From: Ignelater luminosus
Taxonomy: Eukaryota > Arthropoda > Insecta > Coleoptera > Elateridae
NCBI GenBank assembly: GCA_011009095.1
Contig: VTPC01008022.1
Location: forward strand, 256,106 to 320,105
DNA: 64,000 bases
Direction: 5' to 3'
The first letter of the stretch is position 1, and each line of letters begins with the position of its first letter. This document shows positions 45,381 through 58,122 of the stretch, piece after piece. The translations under genes and the position numbers were made by a program. The notes beneath the pieces were generated by a model that was not told where the DNA came from, did not search any database, and saw only the letters and a list, made by a program, of their open reading frames with translations.

Positions 45381-48300
45381 CTAAACAGCTGTAACCCTAA
45401 CGTAATCGATTTGTAAAGCTGGATGATCCTCGTTCCAAGTCCTAGACCATTCCCCCTTTCCATCAAAGAAGGTTTTAAGAAAATTACGCTCCATATTATG
45501 CCAAGGTTTTTGATTATCTCCAGAAACGTATCCATCTGGAAAGTCAATTATACCTCCGACTGCAGTGCCTAACGATAGTACATACTGTAACAAATTATTT
45601 TATTAAAAGAAGACGTCAAAACTATTCACTAGAACCAACTTCTCTATCGTATGGAGCTTCTGGAGCAGTCGAAGCGAATTCCTGGAAACCTTGTGCTGTT
45701 GACACTTCGCCGTATAAAAATCCATCTATATAGAAAGACATTTTACCTAAAAATATCCAAGTTCAATTAGCTGCCGTATCGAAAGGCGTCTGGTGCAATT
45801 TTACCCGGTACCCATTCAAGCTTATAAACATGGAAATCATTATGGAAAGCAATAGAATCGACATGTTTCTTTAGCCTGCTACTGTGACCTGATTCCTCGT
45901 AAGTAAATACGGGTCCAGCATAAAGCACACGTGATCCAATATCTCCACCACCATTAGTAGGCACCAATCTATCGTTTCCCCTGGCGTAAGCAATCACAAC
46001 TTTCGGTGAACTGAGACCCGAGACTTTGTCTTTCATTTGTAATTCTATTACTGAAACAAAAATACAAATAGGTACGACGAACTTTATTATTCACTCTGAA
46101 TAAATACGTACTAGGGAAAATCCAGTCTCCTGCGGGTAAATTTGCTTTGATTTCGATTTTGCCGTATTTGAATGATATTTTGGATGTTATTCTTGCGGAT
46201 TTTACTGGTGGTGAATAGTATATACCCCTTGGTTTGTAATAGCAGGTTGTTTCTGTCTCTCCCGTGCACCTGAAAACAAAATAGAAACGCTGTAAGGTTC
46301 GGGAATTCGGTTAACTCATTGTAATCCCATAATCATCTAGAAATCCTAACTTGAATTAAGAAAATATAAACAGGGTCGAACATCATGAATTATAGTTTAA
46401 ATCTATAGTTAATCCATTTGAATTCCCGCGCGAGATATAACTGTTGTTATTATTGTATTAAGTATGTGTTTTGCTGTTTTATCATTTAATTAACGAATTT
46501 CAGAGTGAATGGTTGCGTTTCATCGTTAGTTTATTTTGTGTAAAATTTTGGTAAATTCCCTTGAAGAATCTGAAGGTAAAATTGAAGCCTTTGATCAAAT
46601 AAGTACCTGTTATTGAGAATATTGGAATCTTTCTATAACGAAACTTTTTTTTATAATTTGCCTGGTATTTGTTTAGAATTATTTCGCTGATTCTTAGCAC
46701 CTATAAAAAGAATGTAATACTGGCTTTGAATTAACATCGTCTTAAATTAACATCGATTCCATTATCAAACTATCAGAGACGACCCGAGTGATTCAAAACC
46801 TTGGGAAAATTTTGTTGGAATTTGTAAAATCGCATAATCTTTGAACTTCAAGGTTGGACATTCTTCGATTGCGCAATATCGGTACTTTCAATTGGAGTTG
46901 TTCCCCAGAAAGAATTAGCACTTGAACACTAGGGCCCTTTTAAGGAAATTATTTGCTTTTGGCCTTCAATTATGCCTTCGACAACCTTGTGGTGTGCAAT
47001 CAGAGTTTTTCGTGATAATTGTAATTGCACGTACATACCGGTTTGGCTGCCTTTTAACCTGCACTTTGACTTTGTGTCTTGTTATTCCAAAGCTATCAGT
47101 TTAGTTGCTGACTTCTAGCCTGCACTGTGACTTTGTTTCTTGAGACTCCAGGGCCCTACATTTTTTGCTGTTTTGAGACTACATATAATCTTACTATAGG
47201 GCACTGAATCTGAGAGATTTTGAAAAATTCAATTTTAATAGAAGATGACTCATTCTACGAGGAAAATGTCAAAGCAATTAGTTTTGTTAAATTAAATGTA
47301 GAATTCAAAAACGTAAAAATCAAATAGTTTTCCAACAATTTTTTTTCCAAAAGCGTGACAGTCGCTCCCTAAATCTCCGCTCATGATAAGAAGATCAATA
47401 GGAAAATTAGAAAAAGAATAGATCTTCTGTAGTAACAATCATGTACAAAATTCCATGCAAATAGTTCACGTGGTTATGGAGATATTAAAAAAATAAGAAT
47501 TTTTCTATGTAACCTTGACGCCCTGTATGTCTTGAAAATTAAAGGCTTTTTGATATAAGTTTATAAATATACTTACTTCTCTATCTTCTATCAGCTCGCA
47601 AAGTTATCGAAATTCAAACTAAAACACCCTGCATAGAGAATTTTCAAAAAGATTGTTAGTTGCACTTCCAATGGTCCCTAGAATCACTTAGTAAAGTTAC
47701 TCTTAAATAGGCCCTGAATCATCTATTGAAAAATTGGAAAGGACTACAAAAAACGACTGGCGGCATTAAATTTTATGTTAAAAAGTGCCTCAGCAATGCT
47801 AAAATGATTTTGTTCTAGCTTCTAAAGTGAAGGAGTTGCAGCAAATTGAAGAAATCGGCCATTTTTCACTTTTTCTCTCTGGGGAAAAAACAAAAGATGG
47901 CAGCTTATTTCTGGCAACGGTAATGGAATAAGCATGAAAAAAGAGGTTAAGCCGTTTTCATTTATCTGCGCTAATAAGAAAGTTACCCATTTAATCCCAT
48001 CAAAATTGAACCACACTGTACAATGCAAGGTCATTGTGATCCTGACTCTAAGTCACCAACTCCATGCTACTCCAATTCCCAGCTTTAAATTACAGCATCG
48101 TAACCTACAGAAACTGAAAACACGCTGGCTGGGAGGCTTCGGAATTTATGTCACTAGCAATCTTCCAGTTAATCCGTTCCTATAATAACCGTCCGTGAAA
48201 TGAAGGCCGCCTTCACAGCCTTACTACTTAAACCCGTCAACTTCAACCATTCACCCCTACCAAGAAATATAGTCCGACTCATCAGGGGAAAATGCCGACC

Positions 48301-51300
48301 CTACAGAGAATTCACTAGACACAAACTGCAAGCCATGACAGGTTCCCCACCTTCTACACAACGACCAGATAGTCACAAAACAATAACAAAAAAGAGAACT
48401 CTTCGCCAATCTACTTGAGGAAATCCGCCAGCCTTCAGACAAACCCGGTTTTGACCAAAAACATCTCCAACGCGTTATCAACAGAATCTAGGACAACTCC
48501 CGGAACAGCCATCTGACCTACCGCTCCCAGATAGTTTTGTCTTATCCGGGTGCAAAAACCTCTGACCAGGAGAGCCCTTCATTAATCTTCAAAAGTTGCC
48601 TTTACTGCGGCCACTTTCCGCCCTCAACAAAACTTTACAACGATCGCTCTTCCTTTTGCCTCATCAACATCCTCGCCGACAGGCTGCGAGATCTAACAAC
48701 CAGGTATGCCATTCTTTCCCTGATTCAGTATGGCTTATGCCCCGTCATATCCACCAAGAATCCACTTCTATAATTCTTCAACACCAGAAAGGTGCATACT
48801 TGCGCCGGAGTTCCTTCTCAGTTTGTGCATATCATCCGCAGCTTCCTCATTCCCCATGTACGAGTCTCTCAAGGACTTTCCTGTGTCTACACTCCGCGAA
48901 ATGGCGTCTCACACGGATCAATCTTATTTAGTTAATCTTTTACTGCCACGACACCCCATGACCTCAGGGCAGATCCGTCACTGTCATGCAATTTGCTGAC
49001 GGCGCTTTGGGCAACATCACTATCTCCTGCCGCCACTTCCAGGAATTAGTCGCGCGTCCTGGTGATCCTTTTCACACACGCAAACTTGTCCACGAAAAGC
49101 CGTCTCCGGCCTGGGCATTCCGCTCTCGAAAAACGTTTCTTGATCCCAAGAAGTCAAGTGGTGCTGAGATGCCTAAAAACGCATTTTTATTCATACCTGC
49201 AAGACTTTTATCTGACCCCCCCTTTTTGATTATTGCTTTATCTGCCCCTGGGCTACCGCTCCCAAACTCGTGTAATCACTACGCAGGAAGAAGGCAGTGT
49301 GTTAGAGATTACTCCGACTGGATTGCTTCCACACTTCTGGGGAGGTTTGCGAGCTAGTCATAATACCTTTAATAGATGTCAGATACGACTTCCTGCGTGG
49401 CGGCTTTGTGAAAAGGACTGTGGAGCAGAACCGAACCCTTTCACTAGTTTTCTTCCTAGGAAACCCAAGAAGAAGTTTAAACATCTCCCAGAAATTCTTC
49501 GTTTTCAATGACCGGACTTCTCGGATTATCCCCAAGACATCCTAGAGAACATACCCCTGGCCACCAGATAATCTAACCCGCAACACCACCATAATATAAA
49601 CCTAGCAAAAGTGACATCCACTGCTCGGAATACCCAATCACCAAACATCTTCAATTTTCTAACCCCCAAAACCTCCCAGAGGCCACCAACAACCAAGCAG
49701 CCATGCATATACAAGCGCCAGCCGTGGTGAGTTGCGGTGCTCTCATGGCATGGGTGGACGCGCTCACCATTATTACCTTCGTACCAGCAGCAGCGGTAAC
49801 GCCGACGGAGAACTGGTAATCAGAAGCACAGCAGAGCCGACCTGCACAATTCCCTGTTCCCCAAGGTTGTCACAACTTTACTTTATTCTATTCCCAAAGT
49901 TTCCAAACTTCAGCCTTAAGCCTCTCAACAGCAGGAATAATCTTGAATTGACTTTAATTTGACTTTGATTTTATTTACACCATTTCTGATGGCATGGCGA
50001 GGCGTTTAAGGTGATTCTGAACACTGCATAGGAGTTTGATCAGCTTAAACAGTAGATATCAATAACAAAATCCCCAATATTTTAAAGTTTTCTTTTTAAA
50101 TATTTAAAGTTACGTATAAGAGATAAGGTGAATTTTGAATGTCTAAAAACAACCCAGTTAGTAACACTTAACTTTGACGTAAACTATCATAAACAAAACA
50201 AAGTTGCTAAAAAGCTCATAACGAACAATTTTTTCGAGCTTGATTAACAATTAGCAAACCTACAAGTGAGATTAAACTTTGTAAAATGTATCGAAATGGC
50301 GAGAAAGAGAGCGGTGAAACACAAGCAACGTTGCCAGAACTGGCTGTGAATTCCCAAATCTCGAGATTTGCAACGTTTATGATTGTTTCTGACGACGTAT
50401 TTCACTGTTGTGAGAAGAGTGTTTTTATCGTCTTATTAGTTATTTAAATTTCCAAAAGAGGTCGCCACAATCGTGGTTTTTTTAGTTTTTTTCCAATAGA
50501 GCAGTTATTAATGCTTATGCAGGTCGGTTCTGGGGCATTTATATACAGGGTGTCCATGGATAAGGTTACAAAAAGGAAAAACTTTTTTAATATGCGTTTA
50601 CTATAATAATAAAGAATTGCTTTCATCCAAACGTCCAAAAACATATTTAGATTTGACAACAGACATACAATTACTTATTAAAGTCAACATTATTGCAGCT
50701 CATACTTTTATTTTTTTAATGTTGCCAAATTAAAAGAAAATGAAGAAATACTGGGGGAGTATAAGAAGAACATGCACAAGGATATCGGAGAAATTAACCC
50801 ACTTAGAAACCTTTCGGTGGAGAACATTTGGCAACATTTCAAAGACGCAGTAAAGAAAAGCGCAAAAGAAACAATTGAACATCAAGTCGGAAACAAAAAC
50901 AATGAATAACAAACGCTACATTGAATACAATCGAAGAGAGGAGAAGAATAAAAAGGAAATGGTCGAATACAGAAGACGAAACAAGAAAAAACCAAATACC
51001 TAGAGACTATTTGAATAAAAACAGAGAAGTAAAAAAGAGGGCAAGAAAAGACAAGAGAAACTACCTTGAAAACCTGTTAGAAGAAGCAGAGAAAACAGCC
51101 CAAAGAAGAGATATAAAATACCTATACGAAATAACAAAAACAATTATGGGGAAAGAACCAAACCAATTAATAGAATACAAGGAGCAAACGGGGAAATACT
51201 CAAAAGCAAAGGAGACATCATAAAAAGATGGATAGAATACTTCGCTGAAATGTACAAGAAGAAAGAAACAAGAGATATAGATGAACTAGAGAGAAGCAAG

Positions 51301-52840
51301 CCGCTGAACATAAACCAAGACAAAATTACAGTGAAAAAAATATAGAAAACAATTGACAGTATGAAGAATGGTAAAAGCGCAGGCGTGGATGATATCCCTA
51401 TAGAACTTATTAAAGCAGACAAGAAAAGATTTATAGAAATCCTATACATCCTCATGAACAAAATCTGGAATACGGAAACGATACCAGAGGATTGGTGGCA
51501 AGGAATAATTATATAAATTCAAAAAAAGGAGACCTCACACGATGCGAAAACTCGAGACCAATAAATTTCTATGCATGGCTAGTAAAGTATTATGTAAAAT
51601 AATATTAATTAGAGTGAAAACTGCTGTAAACGAGAGACTAAGGGAAAACAAGGCAGGCTTCCGAGCAAGGCGCTCATGCATAGATCAAATATGTACATTG
51701 AGGATAATACTCAAACAAACCAAAGAAATAGGGGAAAGCATCTGCATCAACTTTATAGATTTCGAGAAGGCATTTGACTCAGTAACGCGGGAGAACATGT
51801 GGCAAATTCTAGACACATATGGACTACCAAGAAAAAATGACAAAAATGATAAAAATTATAATGTATATGAAAACTTATCAGCAAAAGTAGAACATGCAGG
51901 GAAACTGCCCAAAAGAATTATGATTAACACAGGAGTTAAACAAGGGTGCGCCTTATCACGAACTCTATTCCTAATCATCATAGATTGGGTGATGGAGAGT
52001 ACAAGAAATAATATATCCGGAATAAATTGGGGTACATTTAACAAACTTGAAGACTTTGAGTTTGCGGGCGACATCTGCCTAATAAGAAAGAAAAACCAGA
52101 TGCAAAGAAAAATAAAAAGACTCAAAGAAGCAGCAAAGCAGGTTGGTCTTAAAATAACTGAGAAGATGACAAAGATCCTAAAAGGCGGAAAAGAGCTTGA
52201 AGAATTCTGTTACTTAGAAAGTGTAGTGGATAAAACGGGAGGCTCTCAAAGAGACATAAGAAGAAGAATAGAGCAAGCCCAAAAGTCGTTTAATATGCTG
52301 AACGAAATATGGAGATCAAAAAAATATTACAGTTAAAACAAAATTACGCCAGCAACGTGTTACTGTACGGCGCAGAAACAGAAACAAAGTATAAGGAATG
52401 TTACAAACATTCATTAATAAATGTCTAAGAAAAATCCACCAAATATTCTGGCCCAATAAAATAGCAAACTTAAGGTTATGGGAGATATCAAACGAAGAAA
52501 AAATAGAGATAACAATTAGACACAGAAAATGGGATACATTAAGGAAACCACACAACAACTTAACTAGACAGGCACTAGATTTCAACGCAGGAGGGAAACG
52601 GAAGAAAGGTAGACCACACGATACCTGGATAAGAAACCTTTCCAGGGAAACACAGCAACTAAAAATTTCATGGGGAGAGATAAAACATACAGCTCAAAAT
52701 CGACAAAAGTGGAAGGAATTAGACGAGAAAATAAGCAGAACGGACTCCAATCAAGATTAGTAGAAGTTGTCGCTCTACCATCTACCACAGACAAATGAAA
52801 CACTCCTCGGGGTGTCCTTTGCTCCTTAAGAAGCTGCAGG

Positions 52841-52894
<54 letters not shown>

Positions 52895-55286
52895 ATGCAA
52901 ATCGGTAAATCTGAAGTTAAATTTATTGTAGAAAGTGTGTATAACAGTAATGTAAAATATAGCTAAGCTTATCATTTAATAAAACTCAAGTTACAATAGC
53001 TTGACCCCTACGCTTGGGCCTATTTCAGCAATGAAAGTTTTCCTGTGAAGTATCATTTATATTATAAAAACTGTTATTTTTTGTAATTTTGAAACACAGA
53101 TTGGATGTGTGATCGTAGACACGCAAGCGTGTTTGTGTGAAGCTTCAATACGGGGCCTCCAAAAAATCTCGCCCCGGTCCTCATTTGCTGTAGGTACGTC
53201 ACTGTTTTTCAACTAAACAACAACCAGTTTTTAAAGTTTAATATGTACAAAACTTTACAACAAAATGCACCGATACTATTAATTCTAGAATTGTTAAACT
53301 AATGCAACGAGATGTTCTGACATGTTACAGCAAATTTTGTTTTATTGTTATTTAATTGCTTTCGTGCCTACTTGGTTTAAGAATAAAACAATTATTAATA
53401 TTGTCGGTATTTTTTTAATTAAACATAGGTTGTTATACGTCTTTGAAAAGGGAAAAGAAAATTCTATTTAATCATGTAGAAATCTAATATGGCGTCCATT
53501 AAAAAAAAAGAAAGTTGCCATTAATATGTCGGAATCCGCCATCTTGAATTTTGCTTTGGCATCGTTTTTCGGTGTATCTCATCGAAGCAAGCAACATTTT
53601 ACATAGCGTTTTAAATTACGGAGATATTTGACTTTTTTTTAGAAAATCGCAGTTTTCACTTTTTTTGTAATAGTTGCTAATGGGTTATGAATTTTACACT
53701 TTTCTAACCTAAATCTGAATCAGCATACAAAATTGCACAACACCCCCCATTTAACCAAATCTCTAACTACAATAATAAGAAAGTTGCCTATACTATCCTA
53801 TTCAATTTGAGACACCCTGTATACACAGATTTTAATTCATTTTGACGCCTGATAATTGTAGCCCCGACGAAAGTGAAAATCAAGATCGTCGAAACATTGG
53901 CAATTAAGAAAGAAAAGCGATGAATAATAAATATAATATTAGATAATTATGTATAATTTTTAGATTAGGGCCCAGCGGTAGGGTATTTGAAGCTCATAGC
54001 AGAATTTCATATAACGTATTAGTGCGGTAATCAGGGTAATAAGTGGATTATTTAATGTCCGTTAAGATAAGAAAGAGATAAAACCTAGAAATTTCATTGG
54101 AAAGAGAATATGCAAAAAGTAAGTAGTTGGATATTTATTCCCTCTATTCGAAGTTAAATTATGAAACAGATCTATATTAACTTATAAAATTACAAGATTA
54201 AAGAGTTAAAGATCGTGGATTTAACATGACTTACCCGTTTCTCAAATCTAGAATCTTTCTTATATGATTATCATCGTCAAGAAAGATCGGTTTCAAATAT
54301 AAAACACCATCTCTGACGAACCTCGTGCTGTTGGTATTTTCATAGTAATTAAATTCGAACGTCTGCAAATTAAATAGAATTTAACGTTTTTCTGTTGTGG
54401 ATGATAAAAAACAAATTCATTACAGGTGGTTCGTACGCAAGCGTCATATGTTCTACAGTCCATTTGTTAGTATCTATTGACGGTCCAGTAAATTCATCTA
54501 ACAGAATTGTTCTTTCTATACACGAGATTTTTCCATTTACTGTTGTAGATGACTTTCTACAAGTTGGCCCTAAAGGTGAATATTCGTCTTTGAGGTCCTC
54601 CTCTAAAAGATTATAAAAGGGTAAATTCACAAAAGTATATTCTTGAGGCTATTCTCACGTACTTTCTACAGTCCATGTTAAATCTTCCCTACGATAACCA
54701 AGAATTCCTTTAATCACCTGCATTCGATAATTAATGGTGTCACCCACTCTTAGCTGCTCCTTAAATTCTATTATAAGCACACCATCTACTGGGGTGCTGG
54801 TTTCCCCGTATATTTTTCCAGTCTTGAAGTTACTTATATCTTCATTTTTGTCTGCATTAAATCTAAACCGGTTAACGTCTTCAAGTACTAAAAATACCAA
54901 ATGCAAAATTTAAAACATTTCTAGAAATTGAAAAACTGTTTATTATCTTAATTAGTAGTCCCATTATTTAGAAAGTCTCACTCCTAAAAATTTTTATCGA
55001 GCAATTTATTTAAATTCGTCTGTTTGTTGATCATGCATATAACAAAAAGAATAAGAATTATTTTATTTGTTGAATAATTTAATTAATGCGAACGGTAATC
55101 TAAATTCAATTAATTGTAAAGAAAATAAATAAATAAAAATCTACCTGGAATGTACACTCGGAAACCTCCTCTTTTTAAAGCTTCGAATTGTGGTAGAGGC
55201 ACTGCATACTGCGCGTAAGTGTTAGTACACGCAACGAGAAGGAAAAACACTGATAAAAATTCAACTACCTTATTGCACGCCACCAT
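45381..55286 (-). CDS. GNBP/beta-1,3-glucan recognition protein, copy 5 (complete, 8-kb intron 4)
   Basis: Eight minus-strand exons: 55286-55145, 54887-54663, 54602-54424, 54362-54235, then 46269-46112, 46050-45805, 45746-45640 and 45584-45381. They join in frame to 462 residues ending VRVTAV. Phases across intron 4 match the paralogues (AAC GG / G TGC), and the GH16-like domain is complete only if both halves are joined. It has a signal peptide (MVACNKVVEFLSVFFLLVAC), CBM39 (RVYIPG, FRFNADKNEDIS, DLTWTVES), a Cys pair (TCRKS, KISCI), and a GH16-like domain with KVVIAYARGN in place of the catalytic glutamates. Exon 7 is 18 bp shorter than in the other copies. Donor 7 (GTTGGT) is weak. Intron 4 (46270-54234) is full of mobile elements. 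A TTTAAATATAG box lies about 80 bp upstream of the ATG. Whether so long an intron still splices well is unknown. Confidence 0.85.
46270..48179. other. Intron 4 of GNBP copy 5, left part
   Basis: No gene. GACGCCCTGTATGT at about 47518-47531 and AACACCCTGCATAG at 47623-47636 are variants of the ACAGGGTGTC terminus seen at 50541 and 53811, so fragments of that repeat family are likely here. ATG-initiated frames in this stretch show no domain. Confidence 0.45.
48180..49510 (+). mobile_element. Degenerate LINE fragment (RT region)
   Basis: Plus-strand frames read PVNFNHSPLPRNIVRLIRG (about 48235), a type of linker found between endonuclease and RT, then after shifts IIRSFLIPHVRVSQGLS and PRNGVSHGSILFS (48830-48930), the damaged form of the RT GVPQGSxLSP motif. 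Many stops. It lies antisense to the host gene in its intron 4. The C-terminal 49233-49511 frame matches nothing I recognise. Confidence 0.5.
50735..52795 (+). mobile_element. LINE reverse transcriptase, near-full RT and C-terminal region, inactive
   Basis: Plus strand. 5' blocks are YKKNMHKDIGEINPL (about 50760) and KSAGVDDIPIELIKA (about 51375). A 264-codon open frame at 51542-52336 carries the RT: FIDFEKAFDS (about 51752), GVKQGCALS (about 51932) and EFAGDICLI, where the catalytic YADD-type motif has become AGD (about 52061). The C-terminal region continues in a second frame (52398-52760) with KCLRKIHQIFW and KRKKGRPHDTWIRN. Frame breaks and the lost catalytic Asp make it inactive. It is less decayed than the other LINEs here. 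A GA tract follows 50 bp downstream. Confidence 0.88.
52845..52890. repeat. (GA)n microsatellite
   Basis: About 23 uninterrupted GA dinucleotides just past the LINE 3' end. It may derive from the LINE tail. Confidence 0.97.
53827..54234. other. Right end of intron 4 of GNBP copy 5
   Basis: AT-rich intronic sequence leading into the donor of exon 4 (GTAAGTC on the minus strand at 54234). No further element recognised. Confidence 0.5.
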
Positions 55287-55354
55287 GTTGTTACTGCATA
55301 CCAGCAACTAACTAAAACTCTGCAATAACAAAACCTGTACGTTTTGTGGGCTGT

Positions 55355-55372
55355 ATGTGTGTGTCTATATTT
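55355..55372 (-). promoter_or_regulatory. Possible TATA box of GNBP copy 5
   Basis: The minus strand reads ACTTTAAATATAGAC about 75-85 bp upstream of the ATG at 55286. Position and sequence suit a TATA box, but AT-rich DNA makes chance matches common. Confidence 0.35.
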
Positions 55373-55746
55373 AAAGTTAACTGTTATTACACAGCTTAGT
55401 CGATAAACTTCCCGTCACACTTCTGCTGACCTGTAGAGGCTATCTTAACCTTCAGAGCTGGTTCTTCTGTTATCTTGCTTATTAATTTACAATAAAATAT
55501 ACAGCGTTCACAATGTTCCTGGTCGTATATGGCTGTGGCAGTATGACAGTTTGAGTATTGTAAACTGGGTTGTTTATTTATTAATTCGGCTTGTAAAATC
55601 TTATTGACGCTTAATGTACTTTAAGGTTACGATTTTACCTAGAAATAGAACTTGATAAGCGTTTCCGTCAGAGATTCTATTTTATCTTCTAGGTTTGTGT
55701 TTGTGTTTCAAAACTGTCTCTAACACATACAAGGACTCTGCACCCG

Positions 55747-55907
55747 TTAGGGGTAGATTAAAAACTGGAAAATAGAGAAGGGACATTTTATTATTTGGCC
55801 AGAGCTTAGGTAATAGGAACTTTTTTTATTTTCTGTTCCTTGTTACCTCAGCTAGCTAAATAATAAAATGCCCCTTCTTTATTTTCCAATTTTTAATTTA
55901 CCCCTAA
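55747..55907. mobile_element. Fold-back/MITE-like palindrome
   Basis: The two halves are reverse complements over about 75 bp with some mismatches: TTAGGGGTAGATTAAAAACT on the left and AATTTTTAATTTACCCCTAA on the right, then GAAAATA.AGAAGGG.CATTTTATTATTT in both. Only about 10 bp separate the arms. No coding capacity. Confidence 0.8.
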
Positions 55908-56437
55908 TGGATACAACACGTTGTATAAATGTACACATATAAATATTTCTTATATAGCATATCATTTACATTAATCTAACTTCAAGGTTCCGATAAAGGA
56001 GGTTTTTCCTCTGGAATTTCTTACTTTACTATGACATACAAGTTCTCCGAAACTCAGAAATGTAAGGCGTTTCAAATTTGTGTGTAAGTCTGATAAAATT
56101 ATATTTACGTAACAAATTTGGTTTTTTCTTGATGCATTTTATTAAAACACCAATTATATTATGATTATTTAAAGACGTAAAAACGTAAAGTAGCTAAAAT
56201 GGATTTTCCTTTACGTTTTCGATAAATAAACTTTTGTAGATTACACAGAAACAACTAATAATTATTATTCTAAAAATAGAAAGCAAAATCACGTATTGAC
56301 CATTACATGTCATTAGATGAAGTAGTCGTGTTCACTAAAATTAAAATGATTTTAGGAAAGTGTCTAGGACTTTCGGAAGTACCTATGGTACCATTAGGTT
56401 AGTACCTATGATTCTCAAAGTAGCAATGAATCTTGGA
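55908..56437. other. Intergenic, nothing recognised
   Basis: AT-rich, no supported feature. Confidence 0.4.
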
Positions 56438-58122
56438 GTAACGAAGCTGTTTTACAAGTTACGCTTTATAAGAATTCAAAACAGGTAAGTATAAATAAAT
56501 AAAAATAGAGATTCAGTAGTCCTTACCGTCAAATTCTAACAGACCTTTAAAGTCTAGCTTTAAAAGCAAAAGTAAAAATATTTTCTAACTCTAATATGTA
56601 TATCCTGACAATATAAATCAAATTACATACTAAAATGTTTAAGAAAGTCACGCGTTACTGATGCGTGTCAGTCTCAGCTGGCTTATTCGCCACTGGTACG
56701 TTACCTCATTTTGCATCTACCGGATTTGCTTTCAATAATAATCCGCTGATCATACAAAAAGTACATCTAGAACTTACAAAGTTTGTAAAGTTACAAATTG
56801 TACTTCGGAAATTATAAATATAGGTTCCGTTAATGTTGTTAAATGTGGGGAAATTCTACAGTTAACACCAGTAAAAACTAAATAACCAACAGATTGTTGG
56901 TCCGAAATTACGAATATACTAAGATAATCCGTTGCTGATCGTACAGAAGATTTACAACTTTTATTACTATTTCTGATGTAGTATGTAGCGTACTAAATCG
57001 TTATAATTCAATTTCGTTTAATGTAAACAAATCGCTTGGCATGATCTTGTCTAGCACACATCTACAAACCATTCCTCCACTACACCTAACAATCAAAAAC
57101 CCGTCTCGAAAAGACCAGTCGTTCCAGAGATATAGTGCACCAGTCAAAAAAACAAAAAATGGTCGTTAGTGGCCGGTTTCGCTAAAAGCTATTTTCATAC
57201 CGCGATTAAGAGTGTAAGTCCCGCCTCCGTATCCGTTAAAAAAAGTAAATGTCGCTCGGTGGTACAAGGCTCGCTTAAAACCCATTCTCCTACCACACCT
57301 AACAACCAAAGTCCCATCTCGATAGGACCAGGCGCACTGTGGTCGGAAACCAGCAAAACGCGGCCAAAACTCAAAAAAATAATCTACGCAGAATGAAATT
57401 TAAATATATTTATATTTACAACTAAACATTCAAAAATTAGTATTCGTAATTAATTTATGCATATTACAACACATTGTGTTATAAATAGTATTTGAAAGAT
57501 AGTGCTTTTACAGTATACATACTAAGCCACATTTTAACCATTGCTTTGAAGGTGTGTATCTTGCTAAATTAAAAAAGCGTCAAAATTGCCTACTGTGCTT
57601 ACGAAATAGTCTTTCAAGCACGATGCAATATCATAGTTACTGCAATTTTTTAGTATGATTTCAATGAAAAATTCAATGTTAATAGTTAGCTGAACAATGT
57701 TCGAGTTTTCTTTATTCATCTAGAAATTTCAAAATATTATTACCTGTGGTCCCATGTGAATTTATGTTGTAATATGAGAAAAAGTTTATATTTTTTAAGG
57801 AATTTTTTAGTAATCGATAAAAAGAACAAGCAGAAATACATTTAAATTTATCTATTGTTCAAATATTCTGTATATATTCAATTTATTATGCTTTTCGAGT
57901 CTTAAATTTGTAGTTAATGTAGAGCGCATTTGTTTTTTTTTTCGAAAAAATAGTAAAAGTATAAACGCCAATAGTTATTTTAAAGTGCTAAAGGAGCGCC
58001 CCCGCCCCGCCGCCCCGCCGCCCCGCCTCCCCATAGGTACTCCACTGACCAAATGTTCAAAAATAAACTTTATTAGTCAAAATTGAAGCCCGATACTTTG
58101 GTAGCTAATTTTAAAACAAAAA

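Larger units (their letters stand above)
50541..53826. mobile_element. Composite element with ACAGGGTGTC inverted ends, containing a LINE
   Basis: The left end TATACAGGGTGTCC (50542-50555) and the right end GACACCCTGTATA (53811-53823) are inverted copies. Both are followed inwards by AT-rich sequence. The interior holds the LINE at 50735-52795 and a GA microsatellite, suggesting nested insertion. The outer motif is common to insect repeats, but I cannot name the superfamily. All of it lies inside intron 4 of GNBP copy 5. Confidence 0.5.

Noticed and set aside
54235..55286. Treating exons 1-4 as a second, truncated GNBP gene separate from 45381-46269
   Set aside because: Splice phase, exon complement and domain split fit one gene exactly, and neither half duplicates the other's exons.
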